The translations under genes and the position numbers were made by a program. From Loktanella sp. 5RATIMAR09 (GTDB lineage: Bacteria; Pseudomonadota; Alphaproteobacteria; Rhodobacterales; Rhodobacteraceae), in contig NZ_LJAL01000009.1 in assembly GCF_001419985.1 (NCBI RefSeq), positions 95,530 to 159,529 of the forward strand: a DNA stretch of 64,000 bases, in the 5' to 3' direction. Positions within the stretch are counted from its first letter, which is position 1. Every line of letters starts with the position of its first letter. Below the pieces are notes generated by a model. The model did no database searches, was not told the DNA's origin, and saw only the letters and a list, made by a program, of their open reading frames with translations. Positions 1-9,125 of the stretch are shown one piece after another.

Positions 1-1
1 G

Positions 2-454
2 GAATGGCACCGCTTGCTGATGTCGGTGCAGGGCATCGGGGCCAAGGCGTCGATGGCTATTCTGGGCACTCTGGGCGCTGACGGTGTCAGTCGCGCGATT
101 GCGCTGGGCGATTGGAACGCTGTGGCCAAGGCAAAAGGTGTCGGTCCCAAGACTGCGCAACGGGTCACGATCGAATTGAAAGACAAAGCTCCCGGTGTGA
201 TGGCGATGGGTGGATCTGTTGCAGAGGCGCTGGGCGATGACGTGATCGAAGTGGATGCACCAAGGGCCCCCCGCAAGGCTGCGGCGCCACAGGGCAATCC
301 CGCCAGCGCCGAGGCGTTATCGGCCCTCGGCAATCTTGGTTACGGCCCGGGCGAGGCAGCTGGCGCTGTCGCTGAAGCGGCGGGTGCGGCCCCTGATGCG
401 GATACATCGGCTCTGATCCGCGCTGCCTTGAAATTGCTGGCACCAAAGGGGTAG
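2..454 (+). CDS. ruvA: RuvA, Holliday junction branch migration protein (5' truncated by window edge)
   Basis: The reading frame is open at the left edge, so this is the C-terminal two-thirds of RuvA (about 150 of a usual ~220 residues). RuvA tetramers bind four-way DNA junctions and load the RuvB motor. Two helix-hairpin-helix motifs are visible early, [12 protein letters not shown] and [11 protein letters not shown], which contact the DNA backbone. An Ala/Pro-rich linker follows, then the small C-terminal domain ([14 protein letters not shown] to the end) that in this family touches RuvB. The N-terminal OB-fold domain lies outside the window. The stop is three bases from the ruvB start, so the two genes are almost certainly co-transcribed and co-translated. 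Confidence 0.96.
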   Translation, partial: EWHRLLMSVQGIGAKASMAILGTLGADGVSRAIALGDWNAVAKAKGVGPKTAQRVTIELKDKAPGVMAMGGSVAEALGDDVIEVDAPRAPRKAAAPQGNPASAEALSALGNLGYGPGEAAGAVAEAAGAAPDADTSALIRAALKLLAPKG

Positions 455-457
455 GGG

Positions 458-1483
458 ATGGCCATGGACCAGCCTGACCCGACATTGCGCGCAGCCCCCC
501 GACCCGAAGATGAGGACCGCGCTTTGCGTCCGCAAACGCTCGACGCATTTATCGGCCAGCAGGCAGCGCGGGCGAACCTGTCGGTCTTTATCGAGAGTGC
601 GCGCAGGCGTGGTGAGGCGATGGACCACACGCTGTTTCACGGACCGCCCGGTTTGGGCAAAACCACGCTCGCGCAGATCATGGCGCGTGAGTTGGGGGTG
701 AATTTCCGGATGACCTCGGGGCCTGTTTTGGCCAAGGCGGGTGATCTTGCGGCGATCCTGACCAACCTGGAAGCGCGGGATGTCTTGTTCATTGACGAAA
801 TACACCGCCTCAATCCAGCGGTGGAAGAAGTCCTGTATCCGGCACTCGAGGATTTCGAACTTGATCTGGTGATCGGCGAGGGCCCTGCGGCGCGCACCGT
901 GCGTATTGAATTGCAGCCCTTTACATTGGTGGGCGCAACCACACGGATGGGGCTTTTGACGACACCATTGCGTGACCGTTTTGGTATCCCGACACGGTTG
1001 GAGTTTTATACCGAAGACGAGTTGCACGAAATCGTCACGCGAGGTGCGCGATTGATGGGTGCCCCGGCCGCACCTGAAGGCGCGCGAGAGATCGCCCGCC
1101 GTGCGCGGGGGACGCCGCGGATTGCAGGGCGGTTGCTGCGCCGTGTCGTGGATTTTGCCATTGTTGACGGCGATGGCACCGTGACCCAAGCCATCGCGGA
1201 CAGTGCACTCACCCGCCTGGGTGTGGATCATCTGGGGCTTGATAATGCCGACCGCCGCTATCTGCGTTTGATTGCGGAAAGCTATGGCGGGGGGCCTGTG
1301 GGGGTTGAGACACTCTCGGCGGCCTTGTCGGAAAGTCGTGATAGTCTGGAAGATGTGATCGAGCCATATTTGCTGCAAAAAGGGCTGATCCAGCGCACGC
1401 CACGTGGCCGGATGCTGGCGCAGCTGGCGTGGACGCATTTGGGGCTGAACGCGCCCAAATCGCAGACGGATTTATTTGGTTGA
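458..1483 (+). CDS. ruvB: RuvB, Holliday junction branch migration ATPase
   Basis: RuvB is the hexameric AAA+ motor that pumps DNA through RuvA-bound Holliday junctions. The 341-residue length is normal. Walker A GPPGLGKT is at residues 62-69, Walker B LFIDEIH at about 110-116, and the sensor-1 segment [20 protein letters not shown] at about 156-175 includes the RDRFG motif of this family. The C-terminal winged helix ends with the typical QRTPRGR segment. The ATG at 458 follows AAAGGGG at a suitable distance; a second ATG two codons on (464) is equally possible. It sits directly behind ruvA. Confidence 0.98.
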   Translation: MAMDQPDPTLRAAPRPEDEDRALRPQTLDAFIGQQAARANLSVFIESARRRGEAMDHTLFHGPPGLGKTTLAQIMARELGVNFRMTSGPVLAKAGDLAAILTNLEARDVLFIDEIHRLNPAVEEVLYPALEDFELDLVIGEGPAARTVRIELQPFTLVGATTRMGLLTTPLRDRFGIPTRLEFYTEDELHEIVTRGARLMGAPAAPEGAREIARRARGTPRIAGRLLRRVVDFAIVDGDGTVTQAIADSALTRLGVDHLGLDNADRRYLRLIAESYGGGPVGVETLSAALSESRDSLEDVIEPYLLQKGLIQRTPRGRMLAQLAWTHLGLNAPKSQTDLFG

Positions 1484-1526
1484 GGGGGCAGATGCCTCCG
1501 GCGGAAGTTTGAATGGACATGGAAAA
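1482..1526 (+). repeat. Dispersed intergenic repeat, copy 1
   Basis: This stretch between ruvB and the next gene matches 48243-48284 closely: both read GAGGG, a short variable part, GCGGAAGTTTGAA, then GGGACATGG or TGGACATGG. Here the element supplies the ribosome-binding site (GGAAG) and the first codons of the downstream gene. The two loci are otherwise unrelated, so this is a dispersed repeat and not a gene duplication. Confidence 0.6.
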
Positions 1527-2142
1527 TCAGGCGATAGAGCAGCTTTTTACCCGCGCGGACGGTACCTATGTGTTTGCCCGCTGGGGGCGGCCGATTGTGC
1601 CGGTGGTGTTCGGTGTCGATGATGCCTCGTTGGCGGTCTTCAAAGGCGCGATTGAGGCTGTGGTGACACTGGCATCGCATCAGATGGCCGAGACGGATAT
1701 GGAATTGGGTGCGAACCTGATGGTGTTTTTCTGTCAGGATTGGGACGAGATGACCGAGGTGCCGCATCTGGACAAATTGGTGCCTGACCTTGCCCCGTTG
1801 GTAGGGCGTTTGCAGCAGGCCGATGCCAATCAATACCGGATTTTCCGGTTCGATGAAGCGGGCGCGATACGGGCGGCCTTCGTTTTCTTGCGTATGGACG
1901 ACCACCTTGCGGCCGTGCCTGCAGAGACGCTGGCGCTGAGCCAGGCCGTACAGACAATACTGTTGTGGTCGGATACGGCGTTCGACGAGGTACCGCCTTT
2001 GGCGATGATTGGGGACAAGGCGATGTTGCGTCCTGAAATCGCGGATGTGGTCCGTGCGGCCTATGATCCGGTGATGCCTGTGATGGCCCGTGATGCCAGC
2101 CATGCCTTGCGTCTTGCCGCACGGGTTCAGCGCAAGTCATGA
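1513..2142 (+). CDS. Conserved hypothetical protein between ruvB and ybgC
   Basis: I do not recognise a named family. The 209-residue product has no signal peptide, no membrane segment and no obvious catalytic motif; it looks like a soluble, acidic alpha/beta protein. The frame shows the G+C-rich third-position usage of its neighbours and ends in an ATGA overlap with ybgC, which supports it being real and translationally coupled. GGAAG five bases before the ATG at 1513 serves as ribosome-binding site; an in-frame ATG at 1519 is an alternative. Its position between ruvB and the tol genes suggests co-transcription but gives no function. Confidence 0.8.
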   Translation: MDMENQAIEQLFTRADGTYVFARWGRPIVPVVFGVDDASLAVFKGAIEAVVTLASHQMAETDMELGANLMVFFCQDWDEMTEVPHLDKLVPDLAPLVGRLQQADANQYRIFRFDEAGAIRAAFVFLRMDDHLAAVPAETLALSQAVQTILLWSDTAFDEVPPLAMIGDKAMLRPEIADVVRAAYDPVMPVMARDASHALRLAARVQRKS

Positions 2143-2525
2143 CACATCAATTTCCCATCCGTGTCTATTATGAAGACACCGATCTGGCGGGCATTGTCTA
2201 TTATGCCAATTACCTGAAGTTCATTGAGCGTGCGCGCAGTGAATGGGTGCGCGAGCTGGGTGTCGATCAGGTCCAGATGAAGGCGGATGGGCTGGTTTTT
2301 GCCGTGCGCCGCGTTGAGGCCGACTATCTGCTGCCGGCGAAATATGATGACGAACTTGTCGTTCACACGTCGATGGAGCCCGGATCGGGCGCGCGCCTCG
2401 TCGTCCGGCAAGTCGTCATGCGCGGTGATGCCGTGCTGTTTTCCGCCATCGTCACCATCATTTGCATGACCCTTGAGGGTGCTGTCGCCCGTCTTCCGGC
2501 AGTGATCCGCCGGTTTATGCATTAA
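2139..2525 (+). CDS. ybgC: YbgC, Tol-Pal-associated acyl-CoA thioesterase
   Basis: A 128-residue single-domain hotdog-fold thioesterase of the 4-hydroxybenzoyl-CoA type. The N-terminal segment YEDTDLAGIVYYANYLKF carries the family's catalytic Asp (in DTDLAGIVY) and the following ERARSEWVREL helix. Family members hydrolyse short- or long-chain acyl-CoA or acyl-ACP and are linked to phospholipid metabolism at the inner membrane. The gene begins inside the stop codon of the preceding one (ATGA) and leads the tol cluster, the usual position for ybgC. Confidence 0.95.
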   Translation: MTHQFPIRVYYEDTDLAGIVYYANYLKFIERARSEWVRELGVDQVQMKADGLVFAVRRVEADYLLPAKYDDELVVHTSMEPGSGARLVVRQVVMRGDAVLFSAIVTIICMTLEGAVARLPAVIRRFMH

Positions 2526-2638
2526 AAACTGCGTGATTTCGCGAACGTGATGCGGGATTGGTTGGATTTCCTTTTCCTGATGCGATACGCTGATCTGTAA
2601 TCAGAGCCCACAATCGGGCCTATAGGCAGAGCAGGCAT

Positions 2639-3313
2639 ATGGAAGCAGCACACGAATTCACTATGTGGGCGTTGTTCGCGCGCGCCACAATTACTGTTAA
2701 ACTGGTCATGGTCATGTTGGTCGCAGCCTCCGTATGGTGCTGGGCTGTGATTATCGACAAGACGATCCAATATCGCAAAGCGCGCGCCGAGGCCGAGATT
2801 TTTGACCGTGCATTCTGGTCGGGCGAGCCACTGGACGGATTGTTTGACCAGATCGGGGCGGACCCCGAAGGCGCTTCGGAAAAGATATTCGCCGCCGGAA
2901 TGCTGGAATGGCGCAGATCGCACCGGCAAGACGGTGGATTGATAGCGGGTGCCACCGCGCGGATTGACCGCTCTATGGATGTTGCGATCGTGAAGGAGGC
3001 GGCGCGCTTGCAAAAGGGCCTGCCGATCCTCGCGACTGTGGGTTCCACCGCCCCGTTTGTCGGTCTGTTTGGAACCGTCTGGGGCATCATGAATGCCTTT
3101 ATCGAGATTGCCGAAGCGCAGACCACCAATCTTGCTGTTGTAGCACCCGGTATTGCCGAGGCGTTGTTGGCCACAGGTCTTGGCCTTTTAGCCGCTATTC
3201 CGGCGGTGATTTATTATAACAAGCTTTCAGCGGACAGTGACCAGATCGTCAGCGGCTATGAAGCCTTTGCCGATGAATTCGCTACGATCCTGAGCCGCCA
3301 GTTGGACAGCTGA
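2639..3313 (+). CDS. tolQ: TolQ, inner-membrane proton channel subunit of the Tol-Pal system
   Basis: TolQ belongs to the ExbB/TolQ/MotA family and, with TolR, uses the proton motive force to energise TolA during outer-membrane constriction at division. The 224-residue protein has the expected three membrane segments: one near residues 20-42 (TVKLVMVMLVAASVWCWAVI) and two after the cytoplasmic loop, around 125-185, with the conserved GLFGTVWGIMNAF and GIAEALLATGLGLLAAIPAV sequences. tolR follows after one base. A start at the second Met (2663) would still leave the first membrane helix intact. Confidence 0.97.
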   Translation: MEAAHEFTMWALFARATITVKLVMVMLVAASVWCWAVIIDKTIQYRKARAEAEIFDRAFWSGEPLDGLFDQIGADPEGASEKIFAAGMLEWRRSHRQDGGLIAGATARIDRSMDVAIVKEAARLQKGLPILATVGSTAPFVGLFGTVWGIMNAFIEIAEAQTTNLAVVAPGIAEALLATGLGLLAAIPAVIYYNKLSADSDQIVSGYEAFADEFATILSRQLDS

Positions 3314-3314
3314 G

Positions 3315-3791
3315 ATGAGCGCAGGGGTCATGAAATCAGGCGATGACGGAGGCAGACGCCGCCGGCGCCGCTCGCGTCGCGGACAGCCGATGTCCGAGAT
3401 TAACGTTACACCTTTTGTCGATGTGATGATGGTTTTGCTGATCATCTTCATGGTCGCAGCACCGCTTTCGGTTGTGGGTATTCCGGTGGAATTGCCCGAG
3501 ACGTCAGCGACCGCTTTGCCGGGTGATGAAGAAGAGCCGTTGACGGTGACAATCACCAATGATGGCCGCGTGATGATTCAGGAAACCGATACCACCGAGG
3601 CCGAACTGGTAGCCCGCTTGCAGGCCATTGCCGCCGAGCGCAGCAGCGACAAGATCTTTCTGCGTGCTGACGGGCGCAACGACTGGAATCGCGTGGCCGA
3701 GGTGATGGGCCTGTTGAACGCTGGCGGGTTCTCGGACATTGGTCTTGTGACCGATATCGCGCCGCCTGCCACAGGCGGCTCTGACGGGTAG
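3315..3791 (+). CDS. tolR: TolR, Tol-Pal system membrane protein
   Basis: The 158-residue ExbD/TolR family protein has a short, very arginine-rich cytoplasmic tail (residues 14-22), then MSEINVTPFVDVMMVLL at 26-42. Asp36, at the start of the single transmembrane helix, is the conserved proton-carrying residue of this family. The remaining ~100 residues form the periplasmic domain. The gene starts one base after the tolQ stop and tolA follows after three bases, so the three are one translational unit. Confidence 0.97.
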   Translation: MSAGVMKSGDDGGRRRRRRSRRGQPMSEINVTPFVDVMMVLLIIFMVAAPLSVVGIPVELPETSATALPGDEEEPLTVTITNDGRVMIQETDTTEAELVARLQAIAAERSSDKIFLRADGRNDWNRVAEVMGLLNAGGFSDIGLVTDIAPPATGGSDG

Positions 3792-3794
3792 ATC

Positions 3795-4913
3795 ATGGCA
3801 ACGCCGGGCACCATCATTTCAGGGATTGGCCATGTCGGGCTGATCGGCTGGCTGATTGTCGGCTGGGGCATGTCGTCTGAACCGTTGCAGATACAGACGA
3901 TGGATGTCTCGCTGGTGTCCGGTGATCAATTTGAACAGATGCGTGCCCGCACGACGCCGCAGCCAGGGTTGGCTGATCCGGCGGCCCCGGTTCCGCCGGT
4001 GATCGAAGAGACCCCGCCGCCGCAGCCTGCAGAAGAAGCGACTGTTGAACCTGCCCCGCCGCCTGCGCCGATTGAGCCGCCCGCGGCAGAAGCGCCGCCG
4101 CCACCCCCTCCGCCTGCGCCGCCGCAGGCCGAGGTTGTGGATGCGCCCCCCGCAGAGCCTGCGCCGCCCGTCACTCCGCCACCGACACCGGATCTGCAAG
4201 TGAGCGAGACGCCGACGCCGCCACAAGCGCCGACTGTTGCCTCAACCATTACCGCGCCACCTCCGCCTGATGCGCGGGTGGATGATGTGGTGCGCGAAGA
4301 GGTTGTGCCGGACAACAGTGCCGAGGCCGAGGTTGTGGCCGAAGAGCAAGAGGCGACTGCGCCTGAGGAAACAACGACGGCTATTGTGATTCAGGATTTG
4401 GCCCCGACCACGTCTGTGCGCCCGTCAACACGGCCAAGCCGCCCTGCACCGCAACAGCAGACGGCAGCGGCACAACAAGAGCCTGCGCCAACGCAGCAGA
4501 CGCAGACGGAACCGGCCGTGCGCGAAGATGACGTTGCAGATGCTTTGGCTGCCGCTCTGGCAAGTGCCGCTGATGCGCCTGCCGTTGCTGCCGGTCCACC
4601 GATGACGGGCTTAGAGCGTGACAGCTTCCGCCTGTCGGTGAACCGCTGTTGGAACGTTGATCCCGGATCGGTCGCGGCACGTGTCACGGTCGAGGTGGGC
4701 TTTAACCTTGATCGCGAGGGTCGCGTAATCGGAAATGAAGTGCGCCTTCTGTCATCTGATGGCGACCAGAGCGCCACCAATACCGCATTTGAGGCTGCGC
4801 GCCGTGCAATCTTGCGGTGCCAATCCGGGGGTTATCAGCTTCCCGCAGACAAATACGACCAATGGCAAGAGGTTGTGATCACCTTTGATCCCAGCGGGAT
4901 GCGATTGAGATAG
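3795..4913 (+). CDS. tolA: TolA, Tol-Pal energy-transducing protein
   Basis: TolA links the TolQR motor in the inner membrane to TolB and Pal. This 372-residue version has an N-terminal membrane anchor (about residues 6-25), a long middle region rich in Pro, Ala and Glu (about 50-260), and a C-terminal TonB/TolA-like domain (about 275-372) with a conserved Cys pair (NRCWNVDPG and ILRCQSGGY). The linker is Pro/Glu-rich, unlike the Ala/Lys helix of enteric TolA, but this is common in alphaproteobacteria. The repetitive GCC/CCG composition makes long spurious frames on the other strand. Confidence 0.93.
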   Translation: MATPGTIISGIGHVGLIGWLIVGWGMSSEPLQIQTMDVSLVSGDQFEQMRARTTPQPGLADPAAPVPPVIEETPPPQPAEEATVEPAPPPAPIEPPAAEAPPPPPPPAPPQAEVVDAPPAEPAPPVTPPPTPDLQVSETPTPPQAPTVASTITAPPPPDARVDDVVREEVVPDNSAEAEVVAEEQEATAPEETTTAIVIQDLAPTTSVRPSTRPSRPAPQQQTAAAQQEPAPTQQTQTEPAVREDDVADALAAALASAADAPAVAAGPPMTGLERDSFRLSVNRCWNVDPGSVAARVTVEVGFNLDREGRVIGNEVRLLSSDGDQSATNTAFEAARRAILRCQSGGYQLPADKYDQWQEVVITFDPSGMRLR

Positions 4914-5018
4914 GCAAAGACACGCGTAGGTGAGGTGAAATGGTTTTTTCCCCCTGCCATAATGAAGAGAGACAGTGCAGATTCGGGCAAATGCCTGATG
5001 AGGCGGAGTGAGGCAAAA

Positions 5019-6335
5019 ATGATAAAGCGACTTTTGACAGTTTTGGTGGCCTTGGTCTTGGCGGGGCCCATGATGGCGCAAAGCGGCCCGTTGCGGCTGA
5101 CGATTACGGATGGTGTGATTGAGCCGATCACCTTTGCCGTGCCAAGTTTTGAAGCGGAAACACCTGCGGCACAGCAAGCAGCCTCGGATATCTCGCGGCT
5201 GGTGGTGCAAGACCTCGCGGGGACGGGCCTTTTCCGTGAGGTGCCTGCGACAGCCTTTATTTCGCAGATCAGTTCCTTTGTGCAGCCTGTCGCCTTTGCT
5301 GACTGGCGCGCGATTAATGCCCAAGCGCTGATTGTCGGGGCGGTCACTGTGAACGGGGATCAGCTGACGGTGAAATTCCGTCTCTACGATGTCTTTTCAG
5401 GGCAAGAGCTGGGGCAGGGTCTGCAATTTGCAGGCACCACTGCCGGATGGCGGCGCATGGGCCATAAGGTGGCGGATGCAGTCTATAGCCGCATCACGGG
5501 CGAGGGCGGTTATTTTGACAGCCGCGTTGTGTTCGTTTCAGAGGCCGGACCCAAGGATAACCGCCAAAAGCGCCTTGCGATCATGGATTTCGATGGCGCC
5601 AACGTCCAGTTTCTGACCGATAGCAGCAGCATCGTACTGGCGCCGCGTTTCTCGCCCAGTGGCGACCGCGTGCTTTACACCAGTTTCGAAAGTGGCTTTC
5701 CACGCATCAACCTGTTGAACGTGGCCAACGTGGGCCGCCAAGAGTTGTCAACGGCACCGGGCGAGATGGCCTTTAGTCCCCGCTTTTCGCGCGATGGGCG
5801 GCAGGTGATCTATAGTCTGTCAAATGGCGGCAATACTGACATCTATCGCACCGATCTGGCCACAGGTCAGCACGTGCGTCTGACGCAGGCCCCGTCAATC
5901 GAAACCGCGCCAAGCCTGTCACCGGATGGTAGCCAGATTGTTTTCGAAAGCGACCGTTCCGGCAACCAGCAGCTTTATATTATGTCGGCCAACGGCGGTG
6001 AGGCGCGGCGCATTTCCTTTGGTGAGGGCCGGTATGGCACGCCGGTCTGGTCGCCCCGTGGCGATCTGGTGGCTTTTACCAAACAAAACGCAGGGCGCTT
6101 TCATATCGGCGTAATGCGCACTGACGGCTCTGAAGAGCGCCTGCTGACCTCGTCATTCCTTGATGAAGGGCCGACTTGGTCGCCCAACGGCCGCGTCATT
6201 ATGTTCAGCCGCGAGACCCAAGGCGCGGGCGGGACATCGTCGATGTATTCGGTTGATATTTCGGGCCGCAACCTCAAAGCCGTGCCTTTGCCAAGCGGTG
6301 CGTCAGACCCGTCATGGGGGCCGTTGCAGCCGTAA
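5019..6335 (+). CDS. tolB: TolB, periplasmic beta-propeller of the Tol-Pal system
   Basis: TolB is the periplasmic protein that competes with peptidoglycan for Pal. I chose the ATG at 5019 because it is preceded by GGAGTGAGG and gives a clean signal peptide, [20 protein letters not shown], with cleavage near Ala-Gln. The frame extends upstream to a GTG at 4935, but that would bury the signal peptide. The 438-residue product has an N-terminal alpha/beta domain to about residue 170, then a six-bladed propeller with PD40 repeats such as [20 protein letters not shown]. It lies 105 bases after tolA. Confidence 0.96.
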   Translation: MIKRLLTVLVALVLAGPMMAQSGPLRLTITDGVIEPITFAVPSFEAETPAAQQAASDISRLVVQDLAGTGLFREVPATAFISQISSFVQPVAFADWRAINAQALIVGAVTVNGDQLTVKFRLYDVFSGQELGQGLQFAGTTAGWRRMGHKVADAVYSRITGEGGYFDSRVVFVSEAGPKDNRQKRLAIMDFDGANVQFLTDSSSIVLAPRFSPSGDRVLYTSFESGFPRINLLNVANVGRQELSTAPGEMAFSPRFSRDGRQVIYSLSNGGNTDIYRTDLATGQHVRLTQAPSIETAPSLSPDGSQIVFESDRSGNQQLYIMSANGGEARRISFGEGRYGTPVWSPRGDLVAFTKQNAGRFHIGVMRTDGSEERLLTSSFLDEGPTWSPNGRVIMFSRETQGAGGTSSMYSVDISGRNLKAVPLPSGASDPSWGPLQP

Positions 6336-6412
6336 CGATGTGTGATTCCCTAATGGCGAAAGCCGTGCTAGAGTAAAAAAAACAGAGCAGTCTATAAACA
6401 GGATGAAACCCT

Positions 6413-6946
6413 ATGACACTTTTTAAGACAACGGCGGTTGTGCTCTTGGTGCTGGCAACAGCAGCATGTACAAACCCTGATAGATTTGGCGCGGGCCGCG
6501 ATGGTAGTGCCGGTGCCGGTGCAGGTGCGAATGCCGGTCTTGGGGCCGGAATGGCCGGATCGGCGAGCGACCCGACAAGCCCGCTTTTCTTTAACCAGAC
6601 AATCGGTGATCGCGTGCTTTTCGCAGTTGATACATCAACCATCACGCCCGCAGGCCAGACCATTCTGGACGGCCAGGCGCAATGGTTGCTGACCAACGCG
6701 GATTACCGCGCTGTGATCGAAGGTCACGCCGACGAGCAGGGCACACGCGAATATAACCTCGCACTTGGCCAGCGGCGTGCAAATGCGGTGCGTGAATATC
6801 TGGTGTCGCGCGGTGTGCCATCCAGCCGACTGCAAGTGACGAGCTTTGGCAAGGAGCGCCCCATCGCGGTGTGTTCGGACGAAAGCTGCTACGCCCAAAA
6901 CCGTCGGGCCGTCACCGTTCTGTCGTTCTCTGCGATGACAAGCTGA
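6413..6946 (+). CDS. pal: Pal, peptidoglycan-associated lipoprotein
   Basis: Pal anchors the outer membrane to peptidoglycan and is the outer-membrane end of the Tol-Pal chain. The 177-residue precursor has a lipoprotein signal, MTLFKTTAVVLLVLATAAC, with Cys19 as the lipidated residue. A Gly/Ala-rich linker follows (about 28-52), then an OmpA-like peptidoglycan-binding domain (about 62-175) with the diagnostic IEGHADEQGTREYNLALGQR segment. Pal sits behind tolB with a 77-base gap, in the usual order. Confidence 0.97.
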   Translation: MTLFKTTAVVLLVLATAACTNPDRFGAGRDGSAGAGAGANAGLGAGMAGSASDPTSPLFFNQTIGDRVLFAVDTSTITPAGQTILDGQAQWLLTNADYRAVIEGHADEQGTREYNLALGQRRANAVREYLVSRGVPSSRLQVTSFGKERPIAVCSDESCYAQNRRAVTVLSFSAMTS

Positions 6947-6968
6947 TCAAGACCTGAAGGAAGCCCCT

Positions 6969-7781
6969 ATGTTGTACCGTATCGCTGTTGTCTGCGCATT
7001 GCTGATCTCGCCGCTTCCTGCCCTGGCGCAGCAAGAGACCTTGGCCGATATCAGGCAACAGCTGACCGTGCTTTTTGTTGATGTGCAGCGTCTAAAACGC
7101 GAATTGTCAACGACAGGCGGGCTTGGTGCGGGCGTTGCAGGGAACACACCGCTTGATCGTCTGAATGCGATCGAGGCAGAGTTGCAGCGCCTGACGTCGA
7201 ACACCGAACAGCTCGAATTTCGGGTGAACAGTGTCACGACCGATGCCAATAACCGCATCGGGGATCTGAACTTTCGCCTTTGCGAGCTTGAGCCGGGCTG
7301 CGATATCGGCCAACTTGACGACACACCTTTGGGTGGCATCGCAGTCCCGGGTGCTGTTGCGCCTGTGACCAACCCGAACTCAAGCGGCCCCGCTTTGGCC
7401 ATTGGCGAACAAAGCGACATCGAGCGGGCGCAGGAGGCGCTCGCTGCAGGTGACTTTCGCAGCGCCGTTGACCAGCTTGAGACCTTTGTCGCGACCTACC
7501 CCGGCAGTCCGCTGACGTCAGATGCGAATTACTTCCGTGGCGAGGCTTTGGAAGGACTGGGTGAAACGACAAATGCGGCGCGCGCCTATCTTGAGGCTTT
7601 CTCGGGCGATCCGACCGGACCAAAGGCACCTGATGCCTTGTTCAAACTGGGGTCGTCTCTTGGAAAGATCGGGCAAACACAAGATGCCTGCCTGACGCTG
7701 GCCGAAGTGAACGTCCGTTTCCCCGGCAACGCGACCGTGCTTGATGCCCAGATGGAAATGCAAGCCTTGGGATGCCAGTAA
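6969..7781 (+). CDS. cpoB: CpoB/YbgF, Tol-Pal-associated periplasmic TPR protein
   Basis: CpoB coordinates peptidoglycan synthesis with outer-membrane constriction and binds TolA. The 270-residue precursor has a signal peptide (MLYRIAVVCALLISPLPALA), a coiled-coil trimerisation region (about residues 24-100, heptad-like IRQQLTVLFVDVQRLKREL), a flexible linker and a C-terminal TPR domain starting at DIERAQEALAAGDF. An AAGGA ribosome-binding site precedes the ATG. Its last ten bases overlap the start of tilS. Confidence 0.94.
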   Translation: MLYRIAVVCALLISPLPALAQQETLADIRQQLTVLFVDVQRLKRELSTTGGLGAGVAGNTPLDRLNAIEAELQRLTSNTEQLEFRVNSVTTDANNRIGDLNFRLCELEPGCDIGQLDDTPLGGIAVPGAVAPVTNPNSSGPALAIGEQSDIERAQEALAAGDFRSAVDQLETFVATYPGSPLTSDANYFRGEALEGLGETTNAARAYLEAFSGDPTGPKAPDALFKLGSSLGKIGQTQDACLTLAEVNVRFPGNATVLDAQMEMQALGCQ

Positions 7782-9046
7782 GCCGCCACTCGGACAGCGT
7801 TGAGGCACGTTTCCGGGCTGCGGTCACAGCTGCACCAACATCTGATGACGTCATCGGACTTGCCGTATCAGGCGGCGGCGACTCTATTGCATTGATGCAA
7901 TTGGCTGCGCGGTTGCGTCCCGCAGATACGCTCCGCGCGATTTCGATAGATCACGGTCTTCGTCCCGAAGCGAAAGGCGAGATCGCTTTGGTGGCCGCAC
8001 AGGCCGGAAAGCTCGGGATTGATCATGCGGTCGTCGATTGGACATGGGACGGCAAAGGCAATTTACAGGCTGCCGCCCGCGAGGGGCGCTGGGCTGCCGT
8101 GCGCGACTGGGCCGTGATGCATGACTTGTCCACGGTCTGGTTCGGTCATACCGAAGATGATCAGGTTGAGACGCTTTTGATGCGTCTGGCGCGTGGGTCG
8201 GGTATTGATGGTTTGACCGCAATGTATCCGCTGACGCTGCGTGACGGTCTGCAGGTGTTCCGCCCGCTCTTGGGGCTGTCGCGCGCCGATCTGCGCGCTT
8301 GGTTGATGCAACAGAAAATCACTTGGGCAGAAGACCCCAGCAATGACGACCCACGATTTGACCGCGTGCGCGCGCGCCAGATGTTCGGACATCTGCAAGC
8401 CTTGGGCATGACACGCAAGCGCTTGTTGCAAACCGTCGACCACATGCAAGCGGCACATCTGTCATTGCAAGAGGCGGCACTCGGCTTTGCGAGGCGTCAT
8501 GTACGGCAAGATGCGGGTGATCTGATTCTGGCACCTGCCGCACTTGATCTTGCCAAGGCCGATGCCCCGCGGCGTGTCATGGCTGCCGCGTTTTCATGGG
8601 TCGGCAGCCGCAGCTACCGGCCACGGTTTGAGCAATTGCTGGAAACGGTCGCGCAGGCCCGCAAGGGCATTACGATGACTTTGGGCGGTTGCATCATGAC
8701 ACCTGATGAAGGGGGCGCAGTGCGCCTGATGCGTGAGGCGGCGGCGACAACGTCGGCCGTCCGCTTGCAGTCCGACGCGGGGCGACCTCTGGGCGTGTTT
8801 TGGGATAAACGCTGGTTTCTTGAGGGGCCGGTACGCGATACTTTGTCCTTCAAGGCGCTTGGGTCAGGGATCAAGGACTGCGCTGATTGGCGTGCTGCCG
8901 GGCTCCCGCGGACATCGCTGATGGCCTCGCCTGCGGTCTGGCAGGGGGATCGTCTGATTGCCGCACCATTGGCCGGTTTATCGCAGGGATGGTCTGCGCG
9001 GATTGTCGCGGATTTCCATACATCGGCGTTTGCCATTGAAGATTGA
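7772..9046 (+). CDS. tilS: TilS, tRNA(Ile)-lysidine synthase
   Basis: TilS attaches lysine to C34 of the CAU-anticodon isoleucine tRNA so that it reads AUA codons. The PP-loop ATP-pyrophosphatase motif SGGGDS is at residues 33-38 and DHGLRPEA, typical of TilS, follows near 60. The substrate-binding segment WFGHTEDDQVETLLMRLARG is at about 120-140. The length of 424 residues is normal. The gene overlaps cpoB by ten bases, so translation is likely coupled; this order (tol-pal then tilS-ftsH) is conserved in Rhodobacteraceae. Confidence 0.95.
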   Translation: MPVSRHSDSVEARFRAAVTAAPTSDDVIGLAVSGGGDSIALMQLAARLRPADTLRAISIDHGLRPEAKGEIALVAAQAGKLGIDHAVVDWTWDGKGNLQAAAREGRWAAVRDWAVMHDLSTVWFGHTEDDQVETLLMRLARGSGIDGLTAMYPLTLRDGLQVFRPLLGLSRADLRAWLMQQKITWAEDPSNDDPRFDRVRARQMFGHLQALGMTRKRLLQTVDHMQAAHLSLQEAALGFARRHVRQDAGDLILAPAALDLAKADAPRRVMAAAFSWVGSRSYRPRFEQLLETVAQARKGITMTLGGCIMTPDEGGAVRLMREAAATTSAVRLQSDAGRPLGVFWDKRWFLEGPVRDTLSFKALGSGIKDCADWRAAGLPRTSLMASPAVWQGDRLIAAPLAGLSQGWSARIVADFHTSAFAIED

Positions 9047-9125
9047 GGTTTAACCTCTATTTTAGATGAAACGCTTGTGTGGCGACTCTGTCGTCCCACT
9101 TCCCCATTTCAAAGGAGTTTCCCCC

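Noticed and set aside
317..1438. 373-residue open frame on the minus strand
   Set aside because: Antisense to ruvA and ruvB; no sensible start, motif or ribosome-binding site.
3926..4315. Gly/Ala-rich open frame on the minus strand
   Set aside because: It is the mirror of the Pro/Glu-rich TolA linker; low-complexity composition explains it.
9045..9062. Short GAGGT/ACCTC hairpin at the end of tilS followed by TATTTTAG
   Set aside because: A 5-bp stem with three-base loop is too weak to call a terminator, and ftsH follows closely.
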